64,000 bases of DNA. It comes from Lentzea pudingi (GTDB lineage: Bacteria; Actinomycetota; Actinomycetes; Mycobacteriales; Pseudonocardiaceae). A program made the translations under genes and the position numbers. Where the stretch lies: positions 512,480-576,479 of the forward strand of contig NZ_BMNC01000004.1 in assembly GCF_014646255.1 (NCBI RefSeq). Direction: 5' to 3'. Positions within the stretch are counted from its first letter, which is position 1, and every line of letters starts with the position of its first letter. Shown here piece by piece: positions 15,213 through 23,506 of the stretch. The notes below the pieces were generated by a model. The model saw nothing but the letters and a program-made list of their open reading frames with translations. It made no database searches and had not been told where the DNA came from.

Positions 15213-17399
15213 TCAGGTACCGGTGAGGTGTTCCGGGCGGACCGGGACGCGGGTGAGCGCCAGGCCGGTCGCCGCGCGGATCGCCGCCACGATCGCCGGG
15301 GTCGACGAGATGGTGGGCGGTTCGCCGACGCCGCGGATCCCGTACGGGGCGTGGGGGTCGGCGAGCTCGAGCACGTCGATGCTCATCGGCGGCATGTCGA
15401 GCACGGTGGGGATGAGGTAGTCGGTGAAGGACGGGTTGCGCACCTTGCCGCCGGAGGTCTGGATCTCCTCCATCACCGCGAGGCCGAGGCCCTGGGCGGA
15501 GCCGCCCTGGATCTGGCCCACGACGGCCTGCGGGTTCAGCGCCTTGCCCACGTCCTGCGCGCAGTCCAGGGAGACCACCCGCACCAGGCCGAGGTCGACG
15601 TCCACGTCGACGACGGCGCGGTGGGCGGCGAACCCGTACTGGACGTGCGCGTTGCCCTGTCCCGTCTCGGGATCGAGGGCCTCGGTCGCGCGGTGCCGCC
15701 ACTCGGTGGTCTCGTCGATGATCTCGTCGCCGATGTCCGTGCGACCGGCCAGACGATCGAGCACCAGAGCACAGGCGGCCTTCACCGCGCCGCCGGTGAC
15801 GTAGGTCTGGCGCGAGGCCGAGGTCGAGCCGCCGTTGCCGATCGTGGTGTCCATCGGCAGCACGGTCACGCGCTCGATGCCGAGCTCGGTCCGCACGATC
15901 TGCTGCATGATCGTCACCAGGCCCTGGCCGACCTCGCACGCCGCGGTGTGCACGGCGGCGGCCAGCTCCCCGTTGACCATCGACACCCGGACGCGCGCGG
16001 TCGAGTAGTCGTCGTAGCCCTCGGAGAAGCAGATGTTCTTGATGCCGACCGCGAAGCCGACGCCGCGGACGACACCCTCGCCATGCGTGGTGTTCGAGAC
16101 ACCACCGGGCAGTTCGCGGATGTCCGACGACGTGCCGGCGGGCAACGGCTTGTCCTGCACCAGCTTCAGCAACTGTGCGACGGGCGCGGCCGAGTCGACG
16201 ACCTGGCCGGTCGGCATCACCGAACCCTCGGTCATCGCGTTGCGGACGCGCACGTCGACCGGCGACATGCCGAGCGCCTCGGCCAGCTTGTCCATTTGGG
16301 ATTCATAGGCGAAACCTGCCTGCACAGCACCGAATCCGCGCATCGCACCGCACGGCGGGTTGTTGGTGTAGAGGCCGTAGGCGTCGATCGTGACGTTGTC
16401 GACCTCGTACGGGCCAACGCCCAGCGTCGCCGCGTTCGCCACGACAGCGGGCGTGGAAGAAGCGTAGGCGCCGCCGTCCAGGTACATGCGAGTGCGGACG
16501 TAGACGAGCTTGCCGGTGTGGTCGGCGCCGTGCTCGTAGTACAGCACGGCGGGGTGCCGGTGCACGTGCCCGTAGAACGACTCTTCGCGGTTGTAGACCA
16601 TCTTCACGGGCTTGCCGGTGTGCAGGGCCAGCAGACACGCGTGCACCTGCATCGACAGGTCCTCGCGGCCACCGAACGCGCCGCCGACACCCGAGAGCGT
16701 CAGCCGCACCTGCTCCTGCGGCAGGCCCAGGGCCGCCGCGATCTGGTCGCGGTCGACGTGCAGCCACTGCGTCGCGATGTAGAGGTCGACCGAACCGTCT
16801 TCCGCCGGCACCGCGAGCCCGGACTCCGGCCCGAGGAACGCCTGGTCCTGCATGCCGACCTCGTACCGCCCGGTCACCACGACCTCGGCCTCGACGTCCT
16901 GCGAGCCACGCCGGATCGGCACGTGCCGCACGAGGTTGCCGCCGGGGTGCAACGGGGTGTCGTCGGCCGCGGTCTCCATGTCCACCACGGGTTCCAGCAC
17001 GTCGTAGGTCACGACGATCTTCTTCATCGCCCGCTGCGCGGTCTCCGGGTGGTCCGCGCCCACGAGTGCGATGGGCTCGCCCTGGTAGCGCACCACGTCG
17101 ACGGCCAGCACCGGCTGGTCCTTGTGCTCCAGCCCGTACAGGTTGCGGCCGGGTACGTCCTGGTGCGTCAGCACCGCGTACACGCCCGGCACCTTCAACG
17201 CCTCGGTCAGGTCGACCGACGTGATGCGGGCGTACGGGTGCGGTGAGCGCAGGGTCGCGCCCCAGATCATGTCCTCGTGCCACAGGTCGGACGAGTAGGC
17301 GAACTCGCCGCGCACCTTGAGGTTGCCGTCCGGGCGCTGCGGCGACGTCCCGATGCCACCCGACACCGCGGAGGTCAGTTCGGCGGGAGTGAGGGTCAT
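15213..17399 (-). CDS. pucD: Xanthine dehydrogenase, molybdopterin-binding large subunit
   Basis: The product is 728 aa. The N-terminal a/b hammerhead domain (GEFAYSSDLWHEDMIWGATLRSPHPYARI) is followed by the Mo-cofactor domains. GVGGAFGGRED, GAMRGFGAVQ and ACEVGQGLVT are standard cofactor-contact motifs, and GVGEPPTISSTPAIVAAIRAATG is the conserved C-terminus with the catalytic Glu. It works with the FAD and 2Fe-2S subunits encoded upstream to oxidise hypoxanthine or xanthine to urate. It starts in an ATGA overlap with the deaminase gene. Confidence 0.92.
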   Translation of the reverse strand: MTLTPAELTSAVSGGIGTSPQRPDGNLKVRGEFAYSSDLWHEDMIWGATLRSPHPYARITSVDLTEALKVPGVYAVLTHQDVPGRNLYGLEHKDQPVLAVDVVRYQGEPIALVGADHPETAQRAMKKIVVTYDVLEPVVDMETAADDTPLHPGGNLVRHVPIRRGSQDVEAEVVVTGRYEVGMQDQAFLGPESGLAVPAEDGSVDLYIATQWLHVDRDQIAAALGLPQEQVRLTLSGVGGAFGGREDLSMQVHACLLALHTGKPVKMVYNREESFYGHVHRHPAVLYYEHGADHTGKLVYVRTRMYLDGGAYASSTPAVVANAATLGVGPYEVDNVTIDAYGLYTNNPPCGAMRGFGAVQAGFAYESQMDKLAEALGMSPVDVRVRNAMTEGSVMPTGQVVDSAAPVAQLLKLVQDKPLPAGTSSDIRELPGGVSNTTHGEGVVRGVGFAVGIKNICFSEGYDDYSTARVRVSMVNGELAAAVHTAACEVGQGLVTIMQQIVRTELGIERVTVLPMDTTIGNGGSTSASRQTYVTGGAVKAACALVLDRLAGRTDIGDEIIDETTEWRHRATEALDPETGQGNAHVQYGFAAHRAVVDVDVDLGLVRVVSLDCAQDVGKALNPQAVVGQIQGGSAQGLGLAVMEEIQTSGGKVRNPSFTDYLIPTVLDMPPMSIDVLELADPHAPYGIRGVGEPPTISSTPAIVAAIRAATGLALTRVPVRPEHLTGT

Positions 17400-18748
17400 C
17401 GCGCAGCCTCCTGGAGCTTGGCGCTGGCAGCGGACAGGTCACGTGCCAGCTCGTCGGTGGACGCCGTGAGCAGGACACCGTCGCGCACCACGACCTCACC
17501 GCCCACGATCAACAGTTTCAACGGCGGGGGAGTGCCGAGCACCAGTGCCGCCACCGGGTCCGCGATGCCCGCGTGGTCGAGTCCGGAGAGGTCCCACACG
17601 GCGAGGTCCGCGACCTTGCCCGGCTCGATCGAGCCCAGCGAGTCCGCGCGGCCCAGCACCTGCGCACCGCCCATCGTGCCCATCCACAACGCCTTGCGGG
17701 CGTCGAGCGCTGACGGCCCGCCCCGCTGACGTGCCTGGTACAGCGCCGAACGCAGCTCCACGACCAGTCCACCGTCCTCATTGGACGCGGCCCCGTCGAC
17801 GCCGAGCCCGACCGGTGCGCCGGCGTCCAGCAGGTCGCGGACGGGAGCGATTCCCGTGCCCAGCCGCCCGTTGGACGTCGGGCAGTGCGCGGACCCCGTG
17901 CGCGTCGCCCCGAGGCGCTTCACCGCGTCACCGTTGAGGTGCACGGTGTGCGCGAGCCACACGTCCGGCCCCAGCCAGCCGAGCTGCTCGGCGTACTCGG
18001 TCGGCGTGCACCCGTTCTCCGCCAGGCACTGCTCTTCCTCGTCCATCGTCTCGGCGAGGTGGGTGTGCAGCCGGACGCCGTGCCGACGAGCCAGCGAGGC
18101 CGCGCCGGTCATCAGTTCGCGCGACACAGAGAAGGGCGAGCACGGTCCGACCGCCACCCGCACCAGCGCGTCGTCCGCGGTCGAGTGGTAGTCGCCGATC
18201 GCCTGCTCGGTCGCGATCAGCGCGGCCTCGGTCTCCTCGACCAGGTTGTCCGGCGGGAGGCCGCCGTGCGACTGGCCGCGGTCCATCGACCCGCGGATCG
18301 CCTCCAGCCGGATGCCGATCCGCCGGCCCGCCGACACCAGCGCGTCGAACACGTCGCCGCCGCCGGAGGGGAAGACGTAGTGGTGGTCGGCGGCCAGCGT
18401 GCAGCCCGTCAACGCGAGCTTCGCGAGGCCCGCCGACGCCGCCGCGTGTGTCACGGTGTCGTCCAGCCCGCGCCACACCGGGTACAGCGTGGTCAGCCAC
18501 TCGAACAGCGTGGCGTCGGTCGCGAGGCCGCGCGTCGCCCACTGGTACAGGTGGTGGTGGGTGTTGATCAGCCCCGGCGTGACCAGGCACGACGACGCGT
18601 CGACGTAGGTGTGCGACCCGTGCGGACGGGGTGCGGGCCCTGACGCGACGGAGGAGATCCTGCCGTTCTCGATCACGACGTGCCCGGACGCGTGCTCGGT
18701 CCCGGCCTCGTCCACAGTGGATACCGCGCAGCGGTCGAGGACGATCAT
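17396..18748 (-). CDS. 8-oxoguanine deaminase-like amidohydrolase
   Basis: The product is 450 aa. The amidohydrolase metal site starts with VTPGLINTHHHLYQW (His64-x-His66). HTHLAET supplies another His and GLGVDGAASNEDGG the metal Asp. The sequence around HHHLYQWATRGLATDATLFEWL is characteristic of the 8-oxoguanine deaminase group (TIM-barrel, related to TrzA/AtzB), which makes urate from 8-oxoguanine. Start ATG 18748 overlaps the 2Fe-2S subunit stop by 4 bp, and the stop overlaps the large subunit start. Its place between two dehydrogenase subunit genes links it to purine salvage. Guanine deaminase activity remains possible. Confidence 0.85.
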   Translation of the reverse strand: MIVLDRCAVSTVDEAGTEHASGHVVIENGRISSVASGPAPRPHGSHTYVDASSCLVTPGLINTHHHLYQWATRGLATDATLFEWLTTLYPVWRGLDDTVTHAAASAGLAKLALTGCTLAADHHYVFPSGGGDVFDALVSAGRRIGIRLEAIRGSMDRGQSHGGLPPDNLVEETEAALIATEQAIGDYHSTADDALVRVAVGPCSPFSVSRELMTGAASLARRHGVRLHTHLAETMDEEEQCLAENGCTPTEYAEQLGWLGPDVWLAHTVHLNGDAVKRLGATRTGSAHCPTSNGRLGTGIAPVRDLLDAGAPVGLGVDGAASNEDGGLVVELRSALYQARQRGGPSALDARKALWMGTMGGAQVLGRADSLGSIEPGKVADLAVWDLSGLDHAGIADPVAALVLGTPPPLKLLIVGGEVVVRDGVLLTASTDELARDLSAASAKLQEAAR

Positions 18749-19206
18749 CGGCGCGACGCCGCCAATCGCACGGCGTCCAGGATCTTCTCGTACCCCGTGC
18801 AGCGGCACAGGTTCCCGGCCAGCGCCTCGCGGATCTCCGGGTCGGACGGGTTCGGCACGCGGTCCAGCAGGTCGTGCGCCTGCACGACCAGACCGGGCGT
18901 GCAGAACCCGCACTGCACCGCCCCCGCCTCGACGAACGCCTCCTGCACCGGGTCGAGCCGATCGCCGTCGGCCAGGCCCTCGACCGTGCGCACCTCGCGG
19001 TCCTGCACCTGCCCGGCCGCGACCAGGCACGCGCACACCGGCACGTTGTCGAGGTACACCGTGCACGAACCGCACTCGCCCTGCTCGCAGGCGTTCTTCG
19101 AGCCGGGCAGCCCGAGCCGCTCGCGCAGCACGAACAGCAGCGACTCGCCCTCCCACACGTCGTCGGCCTGGCGCTGCTCGCCGTTGACCGTCACGTTCAC
19201 GCGCAT
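18745..19206 (-). CDS. pucE: Xanthine dehydrogenase, 2Fe-2S iron-sulfur subunit
   Basis: The product is 153 aa. The plant-type ferredoxin cluster ligands are Cys40, Cys45, Cys48 and Cys60 (ACEQGECGSC, CACLVA). The helical domain binds the second cluster through Cys99, Cys102, Cys134 and Cys136 (VQCGFCTPG, GNLCRCTGY). All eight ligands are intact. It passes electrons from the Mo site to FAD. It starts at ATG 19206, overlapping the FAD subunit gene by 10 bp. Confidence 0.93.
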   Translation of the reverse strand: MRVNVTVNGEQRQADDVWEGESLLFVLRERLGLPGSKNACEQGECGSCTVYLDNVPVCACLVAAGQVQDREVRTVEGLADGDRLDPVQEAFVEAGAVQCGFCTPGLVVQAHDLLDRVPNPSDPEIREALAGNLCRCTGYEKILDAVRLAASRR

Positions 19207-20057
19207 GCCCGCTCCCCGTCCATGAGTTCCTGCCAGGCCCAGCCCAGCGTCCTGCGTGCCATCACGGCCAGTGCGTGCTTGCGGTACGCCGCCGACCCGC
19301 GCACGTCGTCGATCGGGGACGCGGCCCGCGAGACCAGCTCGCCGAACTCGCGCTTCACCGAGTCGAGCAACGGCCTGGGGTTTCCGAAGTCCACCGCCGA
19401 GGCCAGGAACTGCTCGGCCTCGGAAGCCCGCCGCGGCGTCGGAGCCGCGGACCCGACCGCCGCGCCGACGCGGTTCTCCTGCGGGAACAGCGAGATCCCG
19501 AACGAGCACACCGCGATCACCATGGCGTTGCGCGTGCCGACCTTCGAGAACTGCTGTGGCCCCTTGGCAGGCGTGAGGTGAACGGCCACGATCAGTTCGT
19601 CCTGCTCCAGCGCGTTCCGCTTCACCCCCAGGTAGAACTCGGCGGCGGGGATCATCCGCGTGCCGCGCACGGAGGCCACCTCGATGACCGCGTCGGACGC
19701 CAGCAGCACCGGGTGCGTGTCCCCGGCGGGGGAGGCCGCGCCGAGGTTGCCGCCGACCGTGCCGCGGTTGCGGATCTGCGGCGACCCGACCGTGCGTGCG
19801 GCCATCGCGAGGCCCGGCAGTTCGGCGCCCAGTTCCTCGATGATCCGCACGTACGGCACACCCGCGCCGACGCGCAGCCCGTCCGACCACTGCTGGAGCT
19901 CCGGGATCCGGGTGAGGTCGAGCAGGGCGGAGGGCCTGCGGTGGTCGTAGTTCAGCTCCACCATGACGTCCGTGCCGCCGGCGATCGGCACGGCATCAGG
20001 GCGCTGGGCTTTCAGCTCCAACGCCTCCGCAAGCGTTTCCGGTCGAAGGAAGTCCAT
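19197..20057 (-). CDS. pucC: Xanthine dehydrogenase, FAD-binding subunit
   Basis: The product is 286 aa. FAD-contact motifs of the CO-dehydrogenase/xanthine-dehydrogenase medium subunit are present: VPIAGGTDVMVELN near residue 24 and RNRGTVGGNLGAASPAGDT near residue 97. The C-terminal CODH_C domain includes DVRGSAAYRKHALAVMARR. It receives electrons from the 2Fe-2S subunit and reduces NAD. It begins 2 bp after the HIU hydrolase stop, so it belongs to that operon. Confidence 0.92.
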   Translation of the reverse strand: MDFLRPETLAEALELKAQRPDAVPIAGGTDVMVELNYDHRRPSALLDLTRIPELQQWSDGLRVGAGVPYVRIIEELGAELPGLAMAARTVGSPQIRNRGTVGGNLGAASPAGDTHPVLLASDAVIEVASVRGTRMIPAAEFYLGVKRNALEQDELIVAVHLTPAKGPQQFSKVGTRNAMVIAVCSFGISLFPQENRVGAAVGSAAPTPRRASEAEQFLASAVDFGNPRPLLDSVKREFGELVSRAASPIDDVRGSAAYRKHALAVMARRTLGWAWQELMDGERACA

Positions 20058-20059
20058 CG

Positions 20060-20374
20060 TCAGCTACCTCGGTAGGTGGAGTAGGCGAACGGCGACAGCA
20101 GCAACGGCACGTGGTAGTGCTGCGCCGGATCGGAGTAGTCGAAGGTGAGCACGACCTCGGGGAAGAACGGCGCCGCCTCCGACGTGTCGAACACCAGCCG
20201 GTAGACCCCGGCTTCGAGGCCCTCACCCCAACCGGTGATCCGGCCGTCGGTGTTCGTCTCGGCGTTCGCCACCTCGGACCCGTCGCGGCGTCGCAGCGAC
20301 ACGGCGATACCGGCGAACGGCCTGCCGCGTGCCGCGTCCAGCACGTGCGTGGAGATCGTCACTCGCCCTCCCAT
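20060..20374 (-). CDS. uraH: 5-hydroxyisourate hydrolase (transthyretin-like)
   Basis: The product is 104 aa. It starts MGGRVTISTHVLDAARGRPF, with the conserved HVLD and R-containing segments. It ends in the family signature YRGS (PFAYSTYRGS), and HYHVPLLLSP carries another active-site His. It converts 5-hydroxyisourate, the product of urate oxidase, to OHCU. It is first in the purine operon. No urate oxidase or OHCU decarboxylase gene is present in the window, so those steps must be encoded elsewhere. Confidence 0.93.
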   Translation of the reverse strand: MGGRVTISTHVLDAARGRPFAGIAVSLRRRDGSEVANAETNTDGRITGWGEGLEAGVYRLVFDTSEAAPFFPEVVLTFDYSDPAQHYHVPLLLSPFAYSTYRGS

Positions 20375-20502
20375 CTGGTTGTGAGCCAGTACACAGAGCC
20401 CGCGTGTCCCTGAGCTACGGCTGCGTTACATGAATCGCCAGGCTCCTACAGACGGTGAATTTGTGCTTTCCTACAAACACGAATGGACGAAAGTGACCTG
20501 TC
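20375..20502. promoter_or_regulatory. Divergent promoter region uraH/pucR with TCCTACA direct repeats
   Basis: The 128-bp gap between the purine operon and the PucR gene holds a direct repeat, TCCTACAGAC (20444-20453) and TCCTACAAAC (20469-20478). The copies are exactly 25 bp apart, so nearly on one helix face. The right copy is 25 bp before the pucR ATG. This is the most likely binding site for PucR or another local regulator. Confidence 0.45.
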
Positions 20503-21942
20503 ATGTTGCTGCTGCGGACGTTGCTGCAGATGCCGGAACTGCGCCTGAGCCTGCACACCGGTGAGGACCAGCTCGACCGCACGGTCACCCGCGTGTACGG
20601 AACGGAGCTGCCCGACCCCAGCCGGTACCTGTCCGGTGGGGAGCTCGTGCTGTCCGGCCTGCTCTGGCACCACGGCCCGCAGGACTCCGAGACGTTCGTC
20701 CGCTCGCTCGCCTCGGCCCGCGTCGCCGGTCTGGCCGCGTCCGAGACCGAGAACCGCGCGCTGCCCGTCGACCTGGTCGACGCTTGCGAACGCCACCACG
20801 TGCCGTTGCTCGAAGTGCCCGTCGACCTGTCGTTCGCGACCATCACCGAACGCGTCTCGATGGAACTGGTTGGGCTCTCCCGCCACCGCCGCCTGCTCAA
20901 CGTCGTCGCGGAGGGCTCCGGCCTGCCCGCGCTGCTGCTCGCCGGCAGTCACGAACTCGGCGCGTCCTGCTGGGTGCTGTCCACGGCGGGCCGCGTCGTC
21001 GCGGGCGGCGAACTGCCGGACCGCCTCACCCTCGTGAAGGAGTTCCTGCAGGCCGACCGGCTGCCGAGAACGGTCAAGGGCGTGACCCTCGTGCCCGTCT
21101 CCGAACGCGGCGGCAACCGCCTCACCAGCTGGATCCTCGTCGTCGGCGGCGCGGCCCAGCAGGAGGCCGCCACCGAGCTCGCGTCACTCGTGGGGCTTGA
21201 GAGGCTGCGCGAGGCCCAAGGCCGGCAGATCGAGAACCGCACCGCCGCGCCCCTGGTGTCCGCGGTGCTGAGCGGCTCGGCCGACGTCGAGTCACGGCTC
21301 GCGGCGGCCGGTCTGGAACGCACCCGGCTGCGGGTGATCAGCGCGGTGACGTCCGACCAGCGCCCCGAGCTCGCGGCGGCCGTGCTGGAGGAGGCCCTGC
21401 CGCAGGCCCTCGTGACGTCCGTCGGCGACACCGTCTACGCCGTGGCGAAGGCGGGCGACTCGCTGCCCGACGACCTCCGCGAGGCGATGCGCGTGATGGA
21501 ACCGGGCCTCGGCTCGTCCCGCGTGCTCGTCGGCATCAGCTCACCCGTCACGTCCCGTGGGCTCCGCGGCGCAGCAGAGGAAGCCACGCACGCGCGTCGC
21601 TTGGGCGAGCGCCGTGGCGGCCGCACGTGTGTGGTGGCGGGCGAGGAGATCGCACTGCACCAACTGCTGCTCGCGGGCGTGCCGGAGGAGTTGCGCACCT
21701 CGTTGCGTCGGCGGCTCCTCGGGCCTGTGCTGGACTACGACGCCGAGCACGGTTCGGATCTCGTGGGCACCCTGAAGGTGTTCCTCGACTGCTCCGGCTC
21801 GTGGACGGCGGCAGCGGCCCGGTTGCACGTCCACGTCAACACGCTGCGGTACCGGGTGGGGCGCGTGGAGGAGCTGCTCGGCGCGGACCTCGCGGAGTTC
21901 GAGGCGCGCGTGGACCTCTTCCTCGCGTTGCAGGCGGGGTAG
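20503..21942 (+). CDS. pucR: PucR family transcriptional regulator (purine catabolism)
   Basis: The product is 479 aa. The N-terminal PucR domain (about 1-125) includes RYLSGGELVLSGLLWH and VPLLEVPVDLSFATITERV. A GGDEF-like/CdaR middle region follows, and the PucR C-terminal helix-turn-helix lies near residues 420-478 (LKVFLDCSGSWTAAAARLHVHVNTLRYRV). In B. subtilis PucR activates purine-degradation genes in response to allantoin-type effectors. Here the gene diverges from the complete xanthine dehydrogenase/uraH operon, which is the obvious target. Confidence 0.9.
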   Translation: MLLLRTLLQMPELRLSLHTGEDQLDRTVTRVYGTELPDPSRYLSGGELVLSGLLWHHGPQDSETFVRSLASARVAGLAASETENRALPVDLVDACERHHVPLLEVPVDLSFATITERVSMELVGLSRHRRLLNVVAEGSGLPALLLAGSHELGASCWVLSTAGRVVAGGELPDRLTLVKEFLQADRLPRTVKGVTLVPVSERGGNRLTSWILVVGGAAQQEAATELASLVGLERLREAQGRQIENRTAAPLVSAVLSGSADVESRLAAAGLERTRLRVISAVTSDQRPELAAAVLEEALPQALVTSVGDTVYAVAKAGDSLPDDLREAMRVMEPGLGSSRVLVGISSPVTSRGLRGAAEEATHARRLGERRGGRTCVVAGEEIALHQLLLAGVPEELRTSLRRRLLGPVLDYDAEHGSDLVGTLKVFLDCSGSWTAAAARLHVHVNTLRYRVGRVEELLGADLAEFEARVDLFLALQAG

Positions 21943-21951
21943 CTTGGACCG

Positions 21952-22206
21952 GTGCCCGACCATCGGCCGATAGAACGAATCGCGGCCGACCTTCGTCGTG
22001 TGCGCCGGACGCGGGCGGGGTTCGAACCCGGGGCGTCGGCCGCGAAGAAGATCGGTGCCCGTCAGGCCTACGACGCGCTGCTCGTGCAGGCCTGCGCCGC
22101 GCTGGAGGTCGAGCACCGGTTGCTCTCCCTGCCCGAGGGTCTCGACCGCGAGATCGAGCGGTTGCGGGTGGAGGACCGCCTGAGGGATCTCGGGTTGTCA
22201 GTCTGA
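21952..22206 (+). CDS. Small conserved hypothetical protein
   Basis: The product is 84 aa, charged and probably all-helical (IERIAADLRRVRRTRAGFE, YDALLVQACAALEVEHRLL, LDREIERLRVEDRLRDLGL). It has no signal or membrane segment. The GTG start lies 9 bp after the pucR stop, so the two are probably co-transcribed. No recognised domain; function unknown. A short tRNA T-arm-like string inside it (near 22018) was examined and rejected. Confidence 0.6.
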   Translation: MPDHRPIERIAADLRRVRRTRAGFEPGASAAKKIGARQAYDALLVQACAALEVEHRLLSLPEGLDREIERLRVEDRLRDLGLSV

Positions 22207-22272
22207 TGGCTGATAGCGCTTGAGCCTTCAGGCTGATGTCTCGGCACGTCCCCGCTTCCTACTGTTCGGGAC

Positions 22273-22596
22273 ATGAAGACCGCCGCCTTACTCGTGGGCC
22301 TGCTGCTGGCCGGGATCTCCGGCTGCGCGGTGGCGCCCAGCATCCGCGTGGTGGTCGAGGGGACGGGCACGACCGACCGGCTCACCTACACGTTCCCCGG
22401 CGAGGAAGAACGCACCCTGCGCAACCCCGACCTGCCGTTCGAGCGCATGGGCAAGCGCAAGGGGCGGGTCGTCGTGCGGCTCGAGGGAGTGCACGGCGAG
22501 CTCACCTGCAAGATCATCGTCAACGGGCGGCAGGTGCGGTCGTCGACCTCGAAGACCGGGGCCGCTCTCACGTGCGATCACTCTATGGCCGTCTGA
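22273..22596 (+). CDS. MmpS-like lipoprotein
   Basis: The product is 107 aa. A lipoprotein signal peptide ends in GISGC (Cys18). The rest is a single small beta domain: SIRVVVEGTGTTDRLTYTFPGEEE, VVVRLEGVHGELTCKIIVNGRQV. This fits the MmpS/MmpL-accessory fold, which has a conserved late Cys pair (here Cys about 86 and Cys about 101). No MmpL transporter is nearby, so it is a solitary lipoprotein. The start is supported by the signal peptide. Confidence 0.65.
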   Translation: MKTAALLVGLLLAGISGCAVAPSIRVVVEGTGTTDRLTYTFPGEEERTLRNPDLPFERMGKRKGRVVVRLEGVHGELTCKIIVNGRQVRSSTSKTGAALTCDHSMAV

Positions 22597-22646
22597 TGAA
22601 AGCGGAGGAAAGCCCGTAGCTTCAAGGTGTCGGGGAGGTACGGGTG

Positions 22647-23387
22647 ATGAGTGACGTGCTGGCTGTCGAAGCCATCGGGGTCATCGGGGTCGTCAGGGGC
22701 AGGAACGACGTACCACCGCGCTTCCGGCCCCCTGCGCCACCGCGGCACTTCGTGGGCAGGGACGCCGAGCTGGCGGGCATCAGGGCCGGGGTGACGGTGC
22801 TGCACGGCGCGGCCGGGGCGGGCAAGACCGCGCTCGCGCTGAAGTGGTTGCGGGACAGGGGATCCGGCGCCCAGCTGTACCTCGATCTGGCCGCGCACGA
22901 CCTGAGCCGGGTCCTGCGGGCGTTCGGTCTCGAGGCCGACCCCGCCGACGAACCGGCGGTGTTCCGCAGTCTCGTGCTGCGCCGGCAGTTCACCCTGTTG
23001 CTGGACAACGCGGACTCGGCCGAGCAGGTGACGCCGCTGCTGCCGGCGTCCGGCACCGTGCTCGTGACCAGCCGCCGGAACCTCGGCATCGGGCAGGGGA
23101 TCGAGGTCGGGCCGCTCCCCGACGACGGACGGCTCGGGCCGTTGCTCGACCTGTCCTATGTGGAGCTTCCTGAACGGCAGGCGCGGCTCTACCGGCTCTG
23201 CGCGTGGGAGCCGGACGCGTTCGGCGTGCCGGCAGCGGCGGCGATCGCGGGAGAGTCCGAGTGCGACGTCGAGGACGCGCTGGACGACCTGGTGGAGAAG
23301 TCGTTGCTGACCGAGGTCGGCGACTACGCGTTCAGGTTCCATGACCTCGTGCGTGCCCATGCGCGCGCACAGCGTTATCAATCGTGA
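22647..23387 (+). CDS. Stand-alone NB-ARC ATPase (truncated AfsR-like)
   Basis: The product is about 246 aa. PPRHFVGRDAELAGI followed by P-loop HGAAGAGKTALAL, LLLDNADSAEQVTPLLP (Walker B) and VLVTSRRNLGIG is the NB-ARC core of AfsR-type regulators. A winged-helix region ending FHDLVRAHARAQR completes it. It has neither the DNA-binding/BTAD N-terminus nor the TPR C-terminus. ATG 22647 has GGGGAGG 8 nt upstream. The good ribosome site and intact core argue for a real small protein. It may instead be the surviving core of a larger regulator. Confidence 0.75.
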   Translation: MSDVLAVEAIGVIGVVRGRNDVPPRFRPPAPPRHFVGRDAELAGIRAGVTVLHGAAGAGKTALALKWLRDRGSGAQLYLDLAAHDLSRVLRAFGLEADPADEPAVFRSLVLRRQFTLLLDNADSAEQVTPLLPASGTVLVTSRRNLGIGQGIEVGPLPDDGRLGPLLDLSYVELPERQARLYRLCAWEPDAFGVPAAAAIAGESECDVEDALDDLVEKSLLTEVGDYAFRFHDLVRAHARAQRYQS

Positions 23388-23396
23388 GACGGCCGT

Positions 23397-23422
23397 CGGA
23401 GCGTTTAACGCACAGCGCTCCG
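23397..23422. terminator. Hairpin after the NB-ARC gene
   Basis: CGGAGCG (23397-23403) pairs with CGCTCCG (23416-23422) over 7 bp across a 12-nt loop, starting 10 nt after the stop of the NB-ARC gene. No T-run follows. It is a weak candidate terminator separating that gene from the XRE regulator downstream. Confidence 0.35.
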
Positions 23423-23506
23423 GTGAACGAACTTCCTTGCCAGTAAAGGGTTGTCCACACCGACCCGTCCCTTTCGGGAATCCGAATTGGTCATATCCTT
23501 CGCGTC

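Noticed and set aside
22013..22036. GGTTCGAACC string resembling a tRNA T-arm
   Set aside because: The T-stem does not pair over 5 bp, no acceptor, D or anticodon arms can be drawn around it, and it lies inside a plausible 84-aa gene.
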